Source: Madurella fahalii (Eukaryota; Ascomycota; Sordariomycetes; Sordariales). Taken from it: 64,000 nucleotides of DNA. The position numbers were made by a program, and so were the translations under genes. Where the stretch lies: the NCBI GenBank assembly GCA_029876055.1, contig CM056875.1, forward strand, positions 8,333,001 to 8,397,000. The letters run 5' to 3'. The notes under the pieces were generated by a model that saw only the letters and a list, made by a program, of their open reading frames with translations, did no database searches and was not told the DNA's origin. Positions within the stretch are counted from its first letter, which is position 1, and each line of letters begins with the position of its first letter. Of the stretch, positions 11,093 through 23,600 are shown piece by piece.

Positions 11093-14000
11093 ATGGCAGC
11101 CGTCGCAATCGAGATATCGGATGACGACCGCACCGCGTCGTCTGTCGAGGCCAACTCTCCCCCAAAGTCAAAGGCGTTGGGAAAGCGCAAACAGGGCATC
11201 GACTTTGAAGAGAAGGTTGCCTGGACGGACGATGAATCTGACCATAACGAGAAACTCAAGCGACAAAGAGCGGCCAAGCGTCGGGCGACTGCTAAGGGAA
11301 AAAGGCCAACTAGAAAGAGCATCGCCGGCGGGACTAGCGCCGGCGGGGCTAAGGCAGCCAAGAGCGCCCCCGACTTGAAGGCCTGGGCGAACCACGTCGA
11401 TGAATCAAGCGCACAGGACGAGTACGCCGACGCCTGTGTCCCAGATTATCTGCTGCGGCGAAGAAGGTGTTTTGATAGAGACCGGGAAGTCCTGAGAGAC
11501 GCGGGCCTGAAGCTGCCCCCTGACTACTCTGACATCTACTTCTCCGACGATGAGTCCTTGTCGCAGCTCGAGGAGCGCCCCAAGTTCGACGCCAAGAGCG
11601 GTATCAAACCCTGCCGCCCCTACAGAGACATTAAGCTCGAATACTCGGGCGGAATGATCCCTGCTTCGATTGCCCAGTACCTTCGCGACTACCAAATCAC
11701 TGGCGTCCAATTCCTGCATCAACGGTTCGTCTACCAGAAGGGCTGCATTCTGGGCGATGACATGGGCCTCGGCAAGACGGTGCAGGTAGCTGCCTTCCTT
11801 ACGGCTGCCTTTGGAAAAACGGCCGACGGGCGAGACGCCAAGAGAATGAGAAAGATGCGGCGGGCGGGTTGCCAGTGGTACCCACGTGTACTCATCGTTT
11901 GCCCCGGTTCTCTCATACAGAATTGGAGGAACGAGCTGAATAGGTGGGGTTGGTGGCACGTTGACACATATCATGGGCCAGGCAAAGAAGACGTGCTGCA
12001 AGCCGCCAAAGCTGGGAGACTCGAGATCATGATCACGACCTACGTCACATACAAGAAGATGCGCGAGGCTGTTAACGAAGTCGAATGGGACTGCGTCGTC
12101 GCAGACGAGTGCCACGTCTTAAAGGATCGTAGGTCCGAGACGACGCAGGCCATGGACTGCGTCAATTCCCTCTGCCGGATCGGCTTGACCGGCACGGCCA
12201 TCCAGAACAAGTACGAAGAGCTCTGGACACTCTTGAACTGGACAAACCCCGGCCATTTCGGGACGCTTGCCGAATGGAGCAACACCATCACTAAGCCACT
12301 CACTGTCGGGCAGTCCCACGACGCGACCCTCAAGCAACTCAGCATTGCCAGAATAACAGCCAAGAAACTGGTCCAGAATCTGCTCCCGGACTTCTTCTTG
12401 CGACGGATGAAGACGCTGATCGCAGACCAGCTGCCAAAGAAGAGCGACAAGGTCGTGTTTTGCCCCTTGACCGACATCCAACGTGCTGCCTACCAAAACT
12501 TTCTAGAGGGGCCCCAGGTTAATTTGATCAACTCATCCTCCGACCTCTGCGACTGTGATTCGGGCCGCAAAAGAGGCTGGTGCTGTTACAAGTGCCTGCC
12601 GGATGGGAGGTCGTGGATGAGTATCGTCTTTCCGAGCATTATGACGCTCCAAAAACTCTCAAACCACCTTACTCTCCTCATTCCCACCGCCACCGATCCC
12701 AATGACAAACAGAAGTCGGAACTTGAGGCGCTCCAGACGTGCGTTCCTGAAGACTGGGAGGAACTCTACCGGAACCGAGATTCTATGCTGAACCTGGCGA
12801 ACCCCGAGTTTTGCGGCAAGTGGAAGATACTCAAAAAACTGCTACGCTTCTGGCACGAGAACGGAGACAAGGTTCTGGTTTTCTCACACAGCGTCCGACT
12901 GCTGCGCATTCTCCAGCACCTGTTTCATAACACGAGTTACAACGTCAGCTTCTTAGACGGCTCGCTAAGTTATGAGGATCGCCAGAGGGTGGTTGACGAC
13001 TTCAACTCTGATCCGGCGCAGTTTGTATTCCTCATTTCGACAAAGGCCGGAGGCGTGGGCCTTAATATCACGTCGGCCAACAAGGTGGTCATCTTTGATC
13101 CGCACTGGAACCCGTCCTACGATCTACAGGCGCAAGACCGAGCGTACAGAATCGGCCAGGTGCGGGATGTCGACGTGTTCCGCCTCGTCTCGGCGGGGAC
13201 CATCGAAGAGATCGTCTACGCGCGCCAGATCTACAAGCAGCAGCAAGCCAACATCGGCTACAACGCGTCCAACGAACGGCGCTACTTCAAGGGCGTCCAG
13301 CAGGACAGCAACCGCAAAGGCGAGATCTTTGGACTAGGTAATCTCTTTAGCTTCCGTGCCGACCAGGTCGTCCTGCGGGAAATTGTCAACAAGACCAACA
13401 TTGCCGAGGCCAAAGCGGGGGTTCACCTCAGCGAAGTCGACCTGGAGAAGATGGCCAAGGACGAAGACGAGGAACTGAACTACATCAAGCAGGAAGACGA
13501 CGAGGAGGACGGCGGCGTCAGCCAGCTGGCCAAACTGCTGACGGCTGAGAACCAGGAGGAGCTCATCAAGGCGCGAAAGGCCAGCAAGCCCAAGAGCGAC
13601 GCCATCGCCGGCATTCTTGCCTCTGCGGGCGTCGAGTACACGCACGAGAACTCTGAGGTCATTGGCACCAGCCGGGTCGAGGCGCAGCTCTCGCGTCGGG
13701 CGGAACTGGTGGCCAACGCCACGGACAGCCAGGACCCCGAGGGCAGCAGCGCACTGTTTGCGGACAGCCAGGCTAACAGCGTGGCGTCCCCGGCGGCGGA
13801 GAAGAACAATTCGTGGAGGATGCACTACAAGTTCAACCCGCCCCGGGATGTCATGCGGCGGCAATTCTGCTCGATGGCGAGGGAGTTTGGGTTCCAGAAT
13901 GCGATGGATTTCGCGCTGGTCGTGGAGAGCTGGACGCAGGAGCAGCGGCGCAACTGCCTGGATACGTTCTATAAGGCGAGGGAGGTGAAGCTATTGGAGA

Positions 14001-14209
14001 GGGAGTTAGCCGAGTTGAAGAAGGAGGAGGAGCAGGCCGTGGATGAGGAGACCGAGGGAGCGAAGAGTGAGGAGGCTGTTTCGATCAAGATGGAAGAGAC
14101 AGTTCCCCGCGACCGGCCATCACCTCCGGCGCAGGCCAAGAAGGAGATAGTAGTCAGGAGAACATCGACAATATTCCTGTCCGATGAGGACGAGGATGAT
14201 GAGCTTTGA
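11093..14209 (+). CDS. SNF2-family DNA-dependent ATPase, ERCC6L2-like
   Basis: Single exon, 1038 residues, start ATG at 11093. A basic/acidic N-terminal tail is followed by helicase motifs: motif I DDMGLGKTVQ near residue 222, DECH (Walker B, where DEAH/DEGH is usual) near 337, SNF2 motif III GLTGTAIQN, then the second RecA lobe with FLDGSLSYEDRQ, STKAGGVGLNIT near 650 and QAQDRAYRIGQ near 680. A cysteine-rich insert between the lobes (CDCDSGRKRGWCCYKC, about 485-500) and a conserved tail (YFKGVQQDS, then a helical block at about 905-965) resemble ERCC6L2, including its HEBO domain. Proteins of this family remodel or translocate on DNA and act in repair. The C-terminus is acidic with a DEDEDDEL end. 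Orthology is by recalled motifs and would need a tree; RAD26/CSB is the main alternative. Confidence 0.85.
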   Translation: MAAVAIEISDDDRTASSVEANSPPKSKALGKRKQGIDFEEKVAWTDDESDHNEKLKRQRAAKRRATAKGKRPTRKSIAGGTSAGGAKAAKSAPDLKAWANHVDESSAQDEYADACVPDYLLRRRRCFDRDREVLRDAGLKLPPDYSDIYFSDDESLSQLEERPKFDAKSGIKPCRPYRDIKLEYSGGMIPASIAQYLRDYQITGVQFLHQRFVYQKGCILGDDMGLGKTVQVAAFLTAAFGKTADGRDAKRMRKMRRAGCQWYPRVLIVCPGSLIQNWRNELNRWGWWHVDTYHGPGKEDVLQAAKAGRLEIMITTYVTYKKMREAVNEVEWDCVVADECHVLKDRRSETTQAMDCVNSLCRIGLTGTAIQNKYEELWTLLNWTNPGHFGTLAEWSNTITKPLTVGQSHDATLKQLSIARITAKKLVQNLLPDFFLRRMKTLIADQLPKKSDKVVFCPLTDIQRAAYQNFLEGPQVNLINSSSDLCDCDSGRKRGWCCYKCLPDGRSWMSIVFPSIMTLQKLSNHLTLLIPTATDPNDKQKSELEALQTCVPEDWEELYRNRDSMLNLANPEFCGKWKILKKLLRFWHENGDKVLVFSHSVRLLRILQHLFHNTSYNVSFLDGSLSYEDRQRVVDDFNSDPAQFVFLISTKAGGVGLNITSANKVVIFDPHWNPSYDLQAQDRAYRIGQVRDVDVFRLVSAGTIEEIVYARQIYKQQQANIGYNASNERRYFKGVQQDSNRKGEIFGLGNLFSFRADQVVLREIVNKTNIAEAKAGVHLSEVDLEKMAKDEDEELNYIKQEDDEEDGGVSQLAKLLTAENQEELIKARKASKPKSDAIAGILASAGVEYTHENSEVIGTSRVEAQLSRRAELVANATDSQDPEGSSALFADSQANSVASPAAEKNNSWRMHYKFNPPRDVMRRQFCSMAREFGFQNAMDFALVVESWTQEQRRNCLDTFYKAREVKLLERELAELKKEEEQAVDEETEGAKSEEAVSIKMEETVPRDRPSPPAQAKKEIVVRRTSTIFLSDEDEDDEL

Positions 14210-15662
14210 GGTTTGCACTGGCGTTCTGGTTGGGAATGATACCCCTAGGTTTATTTTTCAGATTATGTTGGCGGGACTCCCTGCTGCGGGGCGAAGGGAA
14301 TATAGATGAGGGGATGCAGCTGTTTCAGACTGCGCACCGCCCTCGTGGATGAGGCCTGGGCCTGATGCAGCACGTCAAGCCTGCTGAAGGTTTGTTCAGC
14401 AGTTCGAATCCGGAATGTGCACACTTGTCGCATGTGATGATCACGTCTCCGATATTTAGTGTAGCCGGCTGGCACGGCCCGACAGTCTGTGGCAGCCGAC
14501 AACCAAGTTTGACCGAGGTCGAAGCGGTCCAAAGGCAGGCGGCCAATCAATGAACCGACAGGGGGAGCTGCAGCTGGGTGCAGCCACAGCCAGTTGCCGG
14601 CAGCACCTATGACGCACCTTCACATGCCAGCAGCCAGGGGGCCAGATTGGGGGAACAGAGCGATACCGCAAGCGGCGATTCTGGGCGCAGAGAGCTCCCA
14701 AAATGTGTGCAGCACTGATCGGACTGCCAATCCACCTTGGTTATCATGACGAGCGGTTTCAAAGTTTAGAAATGCGGTCACAATGGCGGAAACTGCAGAA
14801 CAGCATGCCGTGTCTCTCTCTCTCTCTCTCGGCTCTCTCTTTTTTGGTTCAACTGACGTCTCCCAAGAACGCAGATCTCGCAGCTTCCTGGCGCCGCTGC
14901 GGGGGAGGGGCACCAGGTGCAGCCCAATGGCAGGGCGCAGGCCTCGAATTTTGCCCGGCAGCGACTCGGTAATTCGGCCAACGGCGGCAGGCCAATGGCA
15001 GAATGTGTGGGGAAACCGAGGGCGGCGAACAAGGGTCGACTCAAGTCAATGGCTCGGCTCAAAGGGAATTTCCATGCTCCTCCTGCTCTCGGTTGCGACC
15101 AGGTGACGGCCTTTTCCACATACTTCGTTGTTCGTTGCCAGCCTGAAACAACGGCAGGTCGAGCGTTCTACAGTCCCTTGGTGGTAGGAATATCGCCCTC
15201 TGTTGCGATGAGCGTCGTCCCCCGAAACCACCCTCAACAAAGACGGGGATCGCCCGTGCGTAAGAGTCATTCTTCAGACATCTGCGGCCATGTTGTACAT
15301 CCCACACAGTACCTATGGAACGTGGGAGCAGGGGAATAGCCGCTAGACCGGTCTCTCCCGAGCCCCACGCCTCAGTCCCCTAGCCCGACGCGCCGGGTGT
15401 CCTCCGGTCTAGCCCCGTTCCGGTTCCCCTTGCCGGTTTCTGACCCGTTACGTCGCTCGTGACTGGCTGTGACGGTCATTTCTATCTTGATCCATGTGCT
15501 TTTCTCACCCGTATCTTCTCATTTTCCCTCTTCCCTTCCTTTCTCTGCTGCATCTCGGTTTGTCTCCAACTCTATCTTGACCCTATATCCCTTTCCGTCC
15601 TGTCATTTTACGCCCCATCACACACTACACCGACCGTTGCGTCGTAGTACCTATCGCCCAGT
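14210..15662. promoter_or_regulatory. Upstream region of isocitrate lyase
   Basis: About 1.45 kb without a gene between the SNF2 gene and the isocitrate lyase start; it should hold the SNF2 terminator and the lyase promoter. Two matches to the carbon-repressor consensus SYGGRG are visible: GTGGGG at 15007-15012 and its complement CCCCAC at 15363-15368. Isocitrate lyase is known to be carbon-catabolite controlled in fungi, so these are plausible Cre1/CreA sites, but the motif is short and common. The last 200 bp before the ATG are pyrimidine-rich. Confidence 0.4.
14811..14840. repeat. (TC)n microsatellite
   Basis: About ten uninterrupted TC units followed, after a GGC interruption, by a second short CT run. 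It lies in the spacer upstream of isocitrate lyase. Confidence 0.85.
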
Positions 15663-17169
15663 ATGGCCGCCGGCAACATGGTGAATCCCGCCGTGGATCC
15701 CAACCTCGAGGATGAGCTTTTTGCCAAAGAGGTGGCCGAGGTCAAGAAGTGGTGGAGCGACCCGAGGTGGAGGTACACCAAGCGGCCCTTCACGGCCGAG
15801 CAGATTGTCAACAAGAGGGGCAACCTGAAGATCGAGTACGCAAGCAACACCCAGAGCAAGAAGCTGTGGCAGATTCTCGAGAAGCGCTTCCAGGTACGCA
15901 TCCATTCCCGTCTCTCAGGAGCAGGCCAATGGCTAAAATTCTATGTTCTTCTACAGAACCGCGATGCCAGCTACACATACGGCTGCTTGGAGCCCACGGC
16001 CGTCACTCAGATGGCGAAGTACCTCGACACCGTCTACGTCTCGGGCTGGCAGTCATCGTCGACGGCCTCGTCATCAGACGAGCCCGGCCCGGATCTTGCC
16101 GACTACCCCTATGTGAGTCTCTTAGAGTCTTACCACTGCAGGCGCTGTTACTGATGCGGTGCCAGACTACGGTCCCCAACAAGGTCGGCCACCTGTTCAT
16201 GGCCCAGCTCTTCCACGACCGCAAGCAGCGTCAGGAGCGCATGTCGGTGCCCAAGGCTCAGCGCGCCAAGCTCGCCAACATCGACTACCTCCGACCCATC
16301 ATTGCCGACGCTGATACCGGTCACGGCGGTCTGACGGCTGTCATGAAGCTGACCAAGCTCTTTATCGAGAAGGGCGCCGCCGGCATCCACATTGAGGACC
16401 AAGCCCCCGGCACCAAGAAGTGCGGTCACATGGCCGGCAAGGTGCTGGTGCCCATCAGCGAGCACATCAACCGCCTGGTTGCCATCCGCGCGCAGGCCGA
16501 CATCATGGGTGAGTCTTGCACCATTTTCGGAGGCGGAGGAAGGTCCGGAGATTGATACCCTGCGTCCGTCTAGGCTCCGATCTCGTCGCCATCGCTCGCA
16601 CCGATGCCGAGGCCGCCACCCTCATCACGACGACCATCGACCCGCGCGACCACGCCTTTATCCTCGGCTCGACCAACCCCAACCTACAGCCCCTAAACGA
16701 CCTCATGCTCGCAGCCGAGCGGGCCGGCAAGACGGGCGACGCGCTGCAGGCCATCGAGGACGAGTGGCTGGCGCAGGCGGGGCTCAAGCGCTTCGATGAC
16801 GCCGTGCTCGACGCCATCGCCAATGGCGCCTACCCCAACCCCAAGGGCCTCGCCGAGCAGTACAAGAAGGCTGTGCAAGGCAAGCAGCTGTCCAACACGG
16901 AAGCGCGCGCCATCGCCAGGGGCGTCTTGGGCACGGATATTTACTTTGACTGGGACGCCCCCCGGACGAGGGAGGGATACTACCGTCTGCAGGGCGGATG
17001 TGACTGCTCGATCAACCGGGCGATCTCCTACGCGCCGTACTGCGACGCCATCTGGATGGAGAGCAAGCTGCCTGATTACAAGCAAGCTGAGGAGTTTGCT
17101 AAGGGTGTGCACGCCGTCTGGCCAGAGCAAAAGTCAGTTTCACCCTCCTCCCCCTAACAACAACAACAT

Positions 17170-17201
<32 letters not shown>

Positions 17202-17628
17202 GCAGCACCACCCCCACTACCACCACCGCCACTATCATAACCGCATGAAACTAACATGTCCCAAATCTAGACTCGCCTACAACCTCTCGCCCTCGTTCAA
17301 CTGGAAGACGGCCATGTCGCGCGACGAGCAGGAGACGTACATCCGCCGGCTGGCCTCGCTCGGCTACTGCTGGCAGTTCATCACGCTCGCGGGCCTGCAC
17401 ACGACGGCCCTGATCAGCGACCGGTTCGCGCGTGCGTACGCGCGACAGGGCATGCGCGCCTACGGTGAGCTCGTGCAGGAGCCCGAGATGGAGCTCGGTG
17501 TCGACGTCGTCAAGCACCAGAAGTGGAGCGGCGCTACGTACGTCGACGAGCTGCAGAAGATGGTCACGGGCGGTGTGTCGAGCACGGCCGCTATGGGCAA
17601 GGGCGTCACCGAGGATCAGTTTCATTAG
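15663..17628 (+). CDS. acu-3: Isocitrate lyase
   Basis: Five exons, 15663-15893, 15957-16112, 16166-16508, 16574-17132 and 17271-17628, give 548 residues, the expected size for ascomycete isocitrate lyase. The enzyme cleaves isocitrate to succinate and glyoxylate in the glyoxylate cycle, needed for growth on acetate and fatty acids. The catalytic KKCGH motif falls near residues 213-217; DADTGHGG, IHIEDQ and the SPSFNW block are also present. The C-terminus reads EDQFH, so there is no SKL-type peroxisomal signal; import, if any, would need another route. Intron 4 carries a long compound trinucleotide repeat. The symbol acu-3 follows the Neurospora name; Aspergillus calls it acuD, yeast ICL1. 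The gene is inferred to be under carbon repression (see upstream region). Confidence 0.97.
17155..17232 (+). repeat. Compound trinucleotide microsatellite in intron 4 of isocitrate lyase
   Basis: Consecutive blocks of AAC, ATC, AGC (about ten units) and ACC-like triplets occupy most of the 138-nt intron 17133-17270. The splice sites (GTCAGT donor, CTAAC branch near 17250, TAG acceptor) lie outside the repeat. Confidence 0.9.
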
Positions 17629-20600
17629 GTTGCAGCGATGGTGCTGGTGTCGGAGTGAAAAGGATGCCTGCCGAGAGGGGGATTGTGTATATATTTCAAG
17701 AGGGTTTGGATGACGGGGAAGGGGAAGGGTCTCTCTATCGAGTAAGCTTGTGTGTATTAGAACTTTTTAGAGGTTAGTAGGGGGCCTTCTTTTTTTTTAT
17801 CGAGTTTGTCTGGTTAAATTTGTTCAAGTTTTACTTGCACGGTTGCAGACGTTTCCTGTATGTCATTTCTCCCCTGTCGTGTTGCGTCGTTGTCCTCGAG
17901 ACGAATTGGGTATCTCATTAATAGTTTCGTCTTCGTGAACAAGTCCTCGTCCTCCGCTTCATCTGACTTGCCGTCTGTTCTACAAAGTCATGGCTCGAGG
18001 ATCTCATGCCATCTCTAAACACTCAACTAACCAAAAAAAGGGGGTTGTTTTGACACTGTTGCCCAGTGCTAGCTAGTTGCTGACATTGGATCAAACAGTT
18101 ATCATCCTAGTACCTTAAAATTATCCGAATTGGATATTATTAACGCCACCAATGTTCAAAATTGCCAGCACCGGTGAGCCACCAACGAACCCGGTACAAG
18201 GGAAGACATCTTTCAGGCCGGCTATAGCGTCTTGCTCTCACCAAGACAGGTCGAATCTCCCCCTCCATCAAAGAGCTACCTCTCTTGAATTACATCCGTG
18301 TGGTAATCCCTGAATCCGTGCCTATTTACTCGCTTACCGGCCGGGATCAAGACAGTACTACTGTCCACGAATGTGCTCGTTGGCCTCGTGCTTCTGAAAC
18401 TCCCGGGGTCGCTGCAAGTTGTCCACTGGCGCCTTGTGCGTTTCTAGGCTCCGATCCCCTGTGGAGAATAAAACGAGGCGTCTATTCTTGGGCCGTTTTT
18501 GGTACCGAGATTTTCTATACGCTCTTCCGGAACTAGTGGTATCTAACTCCGAGGCCGGCTCGGCCGGCTCGTCCAGCGACCCATGTTTACTAGTGACACA
18601 CGAAGAGGTGAGATCAGACGACCAGGTATGAGCTCGACGAGATGAAGTTCAAGTTATTTTTGTTCTCGCAGGATGCGGTAAGCACTCTTGTGTCCGTTGG
18701 GGTGGTGCGTTGGGATGGTGAAACTGCCTGTCATCCCGGAGTGGGCCGTCTGATCCTGCCGCTTACATGCTTGCTGAGATCGGCAGTGGCGCTGCGGTCC
18801 AGGTTGGCAGGCTGTGATGGTAACGGAGATGGTGTGGAATTGGTTTGGAGGATTAGGATCGATGTCCTGCTAAGGCCTGATCTGCGGGAATGAGCCTCGT
18901 TGGAGAAGTCAATGTGTTAGTTTTTATACAAGTAAGCCCTAAAGGTAGTAGCATATACCCAAGTAATTATTCTGCTGGCCACATCAGATAAGACCTAAGA
19001 CATGAGCTGCATCATAACTTGAAGAACTGGGACTGGTTCCTCTACCTTCGGACCCGAAGGTATGTTCGATGAATATCGCAATATCCCTCGAGCCACCGTC
19101 CCAGGATTCTCAGCATTTAGCATCTCTCATGCGTTTCTAGGATCGCCTCCTCGAAGACTTGGCGTAGTAGTTTCACTCATGCGGACTTTGTGCCTTGCAG
19201 CTATTGAATCCCCCCTGCCGTCCGAAGAAAGCTAACAACAAGCATGCGTGTTGCCCACGGCCCATCCCAGAAGCCGGCCGTACCGCGTACCACAGCCATA
19301 CGCACCAGGAACGCCCAATTCCCGTTCCTCCGCCAATGAGGAAACGAGAGGAGCGTGGAAACTCCACGAGCTTGGCTCGGCAGCTTGGGGAGGCACCGTT
19401 ACCATAATCCTATCCAGTTCGGACGGACGGATGGTGTTGGTACGCTGGATGCTTGCCACCTTGGATACTACTTACCATAGCACGTAAATTCCAGTGTCAC
19501 AAAAGGTGCATGCAGGCCGCATCCTACGTCCCACAACAGTCGCAAATTTTCTCCGATGTCCATGCCGCATCCCGTAGTGCAGAGGATACAGCATCGGTGA
19601 GGAAGACAACAGAAAGGGCTCCCAACAGCCACCAACTTTGCGGCGGCGAGCTGCGAGGCACAAATATGCCACAGAACGCCGCACTCCCAGCTGGGCTCCA
19701 TCCTCGCGACCACGTCAGACAACCACCCGCCATGCGCCGCCCGTTGATACCAACATAAAGCACACGACCCTACGCAGTTAGCCCCGCCCACAGGAACGGA
19801 ACTGTCCACACGCCGTTGGTAACATAGCGGCTTGCAAAGCAAATGCGGGTACTACTAATTATTACACAAGGCCGCTTACTTAGGTGCCCGTTTGACGATG
19901 CCGCGGACATCACAAACCACAAACCGCAAACCACAACCACTCAGCTCATGTTTGTCCAATGGGAAGAAAAGCGCCGAGCGGCGGCACGACCGCATCGGAT
20001 GCAGTGAAACCAGAGAGGGCTAAATGAACGGACGAGGTTTGACGACCCGGTCCCGGCTCCGGTCCCGGTTGTTGCATCAGACGGGTGAGTTGGGCTTGGC
20101 AATACCAGATGCTGTAGAGAGGACCTGATTGGGTAAAGACATCTTGGGAAATGGACTGGTGGGCTCTCTTCGTTTCCTTACTTCCTCCATTTCTCGTTTG
20201 CCCATAATGCGTTGCCTGCATACAACCGAGCTAGACGAGCCCTGCAGGAGGCGAAGAGATAGCAGCCAAAGACACGCCGCTGCGTTTAGCCAAACTTGGA
20301 ATGGGATGAACTCAGCCTTGTGTGTGAATAACGTTGTTAGCTGAAAAAGTGGGGTGTCCAATTGGGTGCCGCCACAGTGCCAAGGTCACTCTTGCGTGTG
20401 TGTCTCTCCGACTGGTTCGGGTCATCGGGCGATGTATGTACACTCCCAAGAGCGATAAGTTGTGTAGTGGTGGCGTAACAAAACGCGGAAGCAAGCAATG
20501 CCTAAAGGTCCGAGGTCCCAGATCCGTCCGGATGACCGCTGCCTTGAACCTGCATTGGGTGCACACTACCTAGGCAGTTGTGCACAATAATCCCGCCATA

Positions 20601-23600
20601 CCAAGCTGCGCACTCGTTCTACAGCGAGCTACAGTAGATCGGCAGAACGCTTTGAGCCTTTGAGCGGCGTCTGAAACAGGCGTAGGGTATGTCGTGCGAC
20701 CCGAGGCTGGCATTGCCCGATGTGCAGGGGAAGGGTAACTGACTGCCAGTGAATGCCAGAAACACCACATGTCACCGCGGGCCGCGCCGTTGACCTTGTT
20801 CCGATCTGATCGTTACGGATCGCGTGGTCAAACCCACTGTTGGTCCGAGAAGAAGGAGCGAAAGCACGAGTCGGTTTGGCAAAAAAGTGAGATTGTCTTT
20901 CTTTGCGGCACCGCCTTTTTTCCACGTCCCAGGGACGTTTATCGGTGCCTAGAACTAGCAATCCGAACTGGTGGGACATACAACGGCACGGTTCCTGGCC
21001 TTTTTGTCGGTGCCTGGTGATACGGTGGGATGTTATTCTTGGCGTGCATGGTAGGAGCGCGCGATGGATCGATAGAGTAGGCTTCAAGAACCCCACACAT
21101 TGTGTCAGTGACTGATGATCAACAGACGAGCAGAAAGACAAGGTCTGCAAGACTCACCCTATCAGGGATTGCACTCGTCCTTCATCCACATATGACCGGC
21201 GCAATTACAGAGGCTGCGGCCATAGGAAAGTGAACTCTCCTGTCAGTGCGGCTCGAATCAGGATGTGGATAATTCAGTGCAAATTGAACCCAATTGCACT
21301 GTATTGGTATCCGCTAATTCACCAAGTCTAGAGCCGAATATAGTATAAACCCCTAAAGGCCAGGGTATCATCGACTCACATAAGGTACCAAAGGTTGGCT
21401 GCTGGGACCTTTTCATTAGTGATGAGCTCGCTTATTTTTGGTTGCAGCTTCCCGTAAGGGAATTACCTACCTGTGCAATTGGCACGAGAAGATGTATAGA
21501 ATACGTTGAGGTGGTATTTATTGCTTTGCCGCCGCCAATCGTCTGAAATCCCTCCTCGCCTCGGTGCTTAGATCTATTTTTGTTAGTCCCGAGCCTGGGA
21601 AGGATGGACAAACGCGCGGTTGCCAGACTGTTACGTATATGTTTAGCGCGGCAAACGGGCAGCGGCACCGTCCGCGAACTGGATTCCGCAACGTCGAGAT
21701 ATGGCTGAGTGCAGGCTATTTGGCGGCCGGGGTGACGTCCCGGTGGAATCCTGTCCCAGCATGTCAGTTGATAGAGCTGAGGAAGCGGGGCGGGGAGACG
21801 GCCATCCGGTCCCAAAAGACCTTGGCCTCACGGCTTTCCGACATTAGACCCCGTTGGTCTTACCCGAGATGTGCTAGCATTATCGCATAGCAACACTCCT
21901 CCCCCTTTCTGGCCCCCAATATGTGGTTTTTGCACGGTGGTGCCGTCCAAAGCTCTTGTTGCTTGGCCATTCCCTTCTCTTTGCTGCCCGGATTCGCGCC
22001 CGCCACGGTCCTTCGGTTGGTGACTTATCCCATTTCCAAGATACCTCGTCTGGGGTTGGCCGAAGTCTGTGTGCTCACCCCATCGTGTGGAAAGTTTACA
22101 TGCTTGCGTCATAGCGTTTTCGGATCGGAATCCTATATTTATTCCGTGAAATTTATCTGGATCTGCGAGCATTTGATGTCCCGTCCGCTACTAGGAGACC
22201 GGAGCTGCAATCCGAGTCCCACCACGAGACCGAGCCTTCGACGGCCTTGTCTCCCCAGGCTTTAGCGGCACTGGGACAATCCGGAATATGGTCCTAGGCG
22301 GTTAGTACATGGATGGTATCTGTTGATCAGTGCTCGGCGTCGATCCGAGCCCCCATGGACATCTGTCCGGGGGCTTTAGGTGGCGACGGGGAAGCACTCG
22401 GGGCGCATTTGACGAGTCTGGTGATATGTATCAAAACCACTCGTTCGCGATATTGCGGAGCCCATCGCCTGGTGCGGGCGACGGTTTAAACCTACAAGGA
22501 AAACACAGACGGAGGAAAGAGCTAAAATGACATTAACCCAGGGGCGTGGTGGGAGCTCAGGCGGCTTTATAATACAATTCGGCCGCAGCTCTGACGGGAA
22601 CATCTGATGCTGCACGTGTGAGCTCATCCCATTAGCCATATAGTTGGCGCATTCCTTAGCGGCACTGAGAGAGACCCCCGGAGGACCTGGACGGGTACGC
22701 TCTGCAGCCAGACTACAGAGGTATCCGGGTGTAGAGATTTTGAACAAGCCCGAGGGCGATGTTAAGTGTTTTACTAGCCAACTTCCGGGGTTCCGTCTAC
22801 TATGGAACTCTCATGTGCAGTGGGTCAGCGGTCCGGCGCGTCCCTTCGCAACGAACCCTAACCCAAGCCGATCTTCCCTACCCAGTTCCCGTCTTCATCA
22901 GAACCCATTTGCTTCCTTTGGGCGGTGCGCAACTCAACTCGAAAACCTATCCGGATCGTCCTGGGAATCTGGGCTCAACTTACGTATAAATTCGACCTGC
23001 ATCTGCTCACATCCTGGTCCAACCCAGTCTTCATCAATCAGATGGGGTCGAAACGGTGTATCCCTGGGTCGCCGGTTCTCCTTTCGTCCCTCCTTCGAAT
23101 CGTCTCGACGCAGCACGGAATTTTCGGGCTTTCTCGCCAAGGTGCTCGGGTAGAGCTCGAGCAGTCTGCCTACTGCTACCCGCATGCCCAGCGGTTCCGG
23201 GGTTGTTCTTGATGCCCGTCTCGGAGCCCCGCCAAGAGCGTAGTTTCTGAAACATGGAGCAACCTTCCATGAACCAATCGCAAGCTGATCCCCAAATCAG
23301 ATTTGTCGCGTTACAGGCGTTCGTCCTACTTAATGAATCACCATGCATTTGTTTATCTGTGAGCAATGTAGGGATGCGTGACCGGTGGATGGTGTAGTCA
23401 CCGAGGGGGCTACAGCTTCCTGACGATCGCTCTCCATTGTCGTCCTTGACGAGACGGGGCTTCCCAATTACGTACACTCAGCCGTGCGCAACCGGGCCAA
23501 CAAGTGAAGGCGCCTCCGCTCTGCCCATCCACGTACCACTGTCGCATCTCTGTGACAGATCGCCGGCTGCTATGTCCCAAGGAACCCGATGTGATTGGAC

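Noticed and set aside
14395..14425. tRNA T-arm-like sequence (AGTTCGAATCC)
   Set aside because: The flanking bases do not pair as a T stem and no D arm, anticodon arm or acceptor stem could be folded around it.
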